Source of the DNA: Calditrichia bacterium
GTDB lineage: Bacteria > Calditrichota > Calditrichia > RBG-13-44-9 > J075
DNA length: 51,210 nt
Direction of reading: 5' to 3'
NCBI GenBank assembly: GCA_028284445.1
Contig: JANQRS010000071.1
Location: forward strand, 1 to 51,210
In this document: positions 49,672 through 51,210 of the stretch, piece after piece
How the letters are laid out: every line of letters starts with the position of its first letter
How positions within the stretch are numbered: the stretch's first letter is position 1
Notes under the pieces: model-generated
The model's database searches: none
Told to the model about the DNA's origin: nothing
Seen by the model: the letters and a program-made list of their open reading frames with translations, nothing else
Position numbers and translations under genes: made by a program

Positions 49672-51035
49672 AGCTGGCTGATATCTCAGTATTCTTCCCC
49701 ATTTTCAAGGTCAGCAGTTTGATCCTGCATTCAACGCCGCGCCACCTGACCGCCTTTGAAGCCATCCTGCTCGATCTCGCAGATCAATTTAAAGGTGATG
49801 CCACCTATGGCAATTATCAATTGGTACGGGTATTTGAAGAAATTCTCGGCGTACCGGAACCGGAGAAATTTGTCCGTCCCCCACTGGTGCAGATGATCGT
49901 TCTTGGTGTTCTGAAAACCGCAGAGCAGTTTGACAGCCTGGAAAATTTGACGGTGGCGGATCTGGAGTTGACCGATTTTGGCAGGCAAACCCTCGAAAAG
50001 CGCTCTCTACCGGGAACAGAGAAGCATAACGGCGCCGTGCATTATTATGATCCCATCCGACGGGAATTTTTGGATAACAAAACAGCCGAAAAGCTTTTTG
50101 AGCAGCCGCAGAACAACATGATCAAATTCGAGGAAACGCTACAAATCCCGCTCGAAAAAATGCAATTTGAACTGCAGTCTAGATCTGCCGTGTGGTTTCC
50201 GCCCGGCAGTGAAGTACACCGGGTTGAGCATGACCGGGTCATTACCTACTGGCAACCGGTAGATGGTGAAATCACGGTAAACGATGGCGGTCACCTCAAG
50301 GTCAAGTTTGAAGACGCCGCTTACACGGAATATTTTAACAAGCTCCCGGCCGATGTTATCTACGATCAATATCTGCGCAGCGCATTGGCAATTCCCGGTG
50401 AGTCCGGTGATCGCCCACGCCCGACAGCCAGCTACTTCGAAGTAGAACCCGGCCTCTCCGGCATTTTTGATCCCCGCCATATTTATCGCAATCTCAAACT
50501 GGCGAAGGACGACATCCATTTCCTGCGCTATCACCCGGCTATCGATTCCCATATTCGCTGCCAGCCCAACACCCTGACGGTCTTATTTGAGCATATGCCT
50601 TCCAATCTGAACGAGGGAATTCAATGGGATGGCGAAGTAAACGGAGCGGTGATTTATCTCGATGAACGGTTGCCCATCGATCGCTGTTTTTATGCAAGCC
50701 GCAGCGGCGACAATCGTTTTTTCGATCACTTTGAGCTGAAAGTTGGCAACGATCTTTTCCCCTTTTCCCTGGGATATTCCCTGAACAAGGAAGCAATTGG
50801 AGAAAAACTCGAAACCCTCTACGACCTGTTGGATGAACTATTGGACGTCTCCGAAAATCCTGATCACCAGCTCATTCGCCTATTCTGGATGCCGGTGGAT
50901 GATGTTTGGGAACGTATCCATCAATACATCAGCGAAAAACCCGGCGACCCGCTCCTGAAAATCCAGGAGCTAAAACAACTACGGGAAAAACTGCAGAATT
51001 TGAATAGCGGGGATGTTAGCTTTTCGGCGGGCTAG
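49668..51035 (+). CDS. Unknown partner protein of the SF1 helicase
   Basis: A 455-residue soluble protein with no signal peptide and no family I recognise. The N-terminal part (1-130) is helical (VSSLILHSTPRHLTAFEAIL, VRPPLVQMIVLGVLKT, LELTDFGRQTLEKRSLPG) and could be a winged-helix-type module, since 'LTDFGRQTLEKR' resembles the end of such domains. A middle beta-rich part (about 135-330) has YYDPIRREFLDN, WFPPGSEVHRVEHDRVITYW and HFLRYHP, and the C-terminal part is helical with acidic stretches. Its ATG overlaps the helicase stop by 4 nt, so the two are made together and probably form a complex. Nothing catalytic can be identified. The gene is the last before the repeat array at the window edge. 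Confidence 0.85.
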   Translation: MKLADISVFFPIFKVSSLILHSTPRHLTAFEAILLDLADQFKGDATYGNYQLVRVFEEILGVPEPEKFVRPPLVQMIVLGVLKTAEQFDSLENLTVADLELTDFGRQTLEKRSLPGTEKHNGAVHYYDPIRREFLDNKTAEKLFEQPQNNMIKFEETLQIPLEKMQFELQSRSAVWFPPGSEVHRVEHDRVITYWQPVDGEITVNDGGHLKVKFEDAAYTEYFNKLPADVIYDQYLRSALAIPGESGDRPRPTASYFEVEPGLSGIFDPRHIYRNLKLAKDDIHFLRYHPAIDSHIRCQPNTLTVLFEHMPSNLNEGIQWDGEVNGAVIYLDERLPIDRCFYASRSGDNRFFDHFELKVGNDLFPFSLGYSLNKEAIGEKLETLYDLLDELLDVSENPDHQLIRLFWMPVDDVWERIHQYISEKPGDPLLKIQELKQLREKLQNLNSGDVSFSAG

Positions 51036-51037
51036 AC

Positions 51038-51056
51038 GGGCCACAGGGCTGGCCCT
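51038..51056. terminator. Hairpin after the helicase operon
   Basis: GGGCCA-cagggc-TGGCCC directly after the stop codon of the helicase partner. There is no T-run, so it is a weak candidate. Confidence 0.4.
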
Positions 51057-51113
51057 TGCAGCAGCCTGTCATTCTTGGCAAACCCTGATTCTTGAGTGCG
51101 CCAGTCGATCGAA

Positions 51114-51210
51114 GTAATGGAATGATGGAATGATGGAATGATGGAATGATGGAATGATGGAATGATGGAATGATGGAATGATGGAATGATGGAATGATGG
51201 AATGATGGAA
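51114..51210. repeat. Perfect 8-bp tandem array (AATGATGG)n at right edge
   Basis: About 11 perfect copies of AATGATGG from 51121 to the last base, preceded by one imperfect copy (gtaatgg). Like the array at 1-92 it has an 8-bp period and runs off the window, but the unit is different. Confidence 0.97.

Noticed and set aside
46015..51035. Assignment of the helicase pair to a named defence system such as DISARM or BREX
   Set aside because: No methyltransferase, nuclease, PglZ or other required partner is present, and the second protein matches none that I know.

Overview
The window is about 51 kb of accessory-rich but mostly chromosomal-looking bacterial DNA, roughly 50% GC by eye, with some 34 credible protein genes and no rRNA, tRNA or CRISPR array that I can see. 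A secreted protein ends in a 'YPNPFNP' type IX secretion sorting domain, and other genes include an ASPIC/UnbV-FG-GAP protein, a two-haem cytochrome c, an Mrp protein without the CxxC pair, and AsmA and M16 proteins with signal sequences. Together these point to a Gram-negative member of the FCB group (Calditrichota, KSB1 or Ignavibacteria-like lineages). That placement is inference. Both ends lie inside perfect 8-bp tandem arrays, so this looks like a contig broken at repeats.

Layout. 1-0.6 kb: four-helix-bundle protein between two 8-nt repeat arrays. 0.7-5.2 kb: giant secreted malectin/choice-of-anchor-D/FG-GAP protein. 5.8-8.9 kb: VOC protein, cytochrome c-TPR protein and a membrane-anchored unknown, separated by short degenerate repeats. 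9.0-17.0 kb: an NfeD-like/flotillin/giant AAA ATPase (DUF3686) cluster, punctuated by near-perfect palindromes. 17.2-22.1 kb: RNase G, a radical-SAM-like protein that has lost its cluster cysteines, and ArgR. 22.8-24.9 kb: plsX-mrp. 25-30.4 kb: two PIN toxin-antitoxin pairs with related operators, three tandem paralogues of an unknown exported glycine-zipper family, a RibD/DHFR-like reductase and a NahK-like sugar kinase. 30.6-37.5 kb: orphan ParA, lipoprotein cyclophilin, AsmA protein, small unknowns and a lipoprotein serine hydrolase. 37.5-42.3 kb: a mutasome-like cassette (DUF6504-like protein, Y-family polymerase, DnaE2-like polymerase) behind a direct-repeat operator. 42.8-45.7 kb: active and inactive M16 peptidase subunits. 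46.0-51.0 kb: an Upf1/Dna2-like SF1 helicase translationally coupled to an unknown 455-residue partner.

The best candidates for undescribed biology are the helicase plus partner pair (46.0-51.0 kb), the three glycine-zipper paralogues (25.7-27.8 kb), the ATPase-flotillin-NfeD cluster with a histone-H1-like tail on the ATPase, the cysteine-less radical SAM homologue, and several superimposed families of short repeats. Some of those repeats supply the stop codons, the C-terminus or the ribosome-binding site of neighbouring genes.
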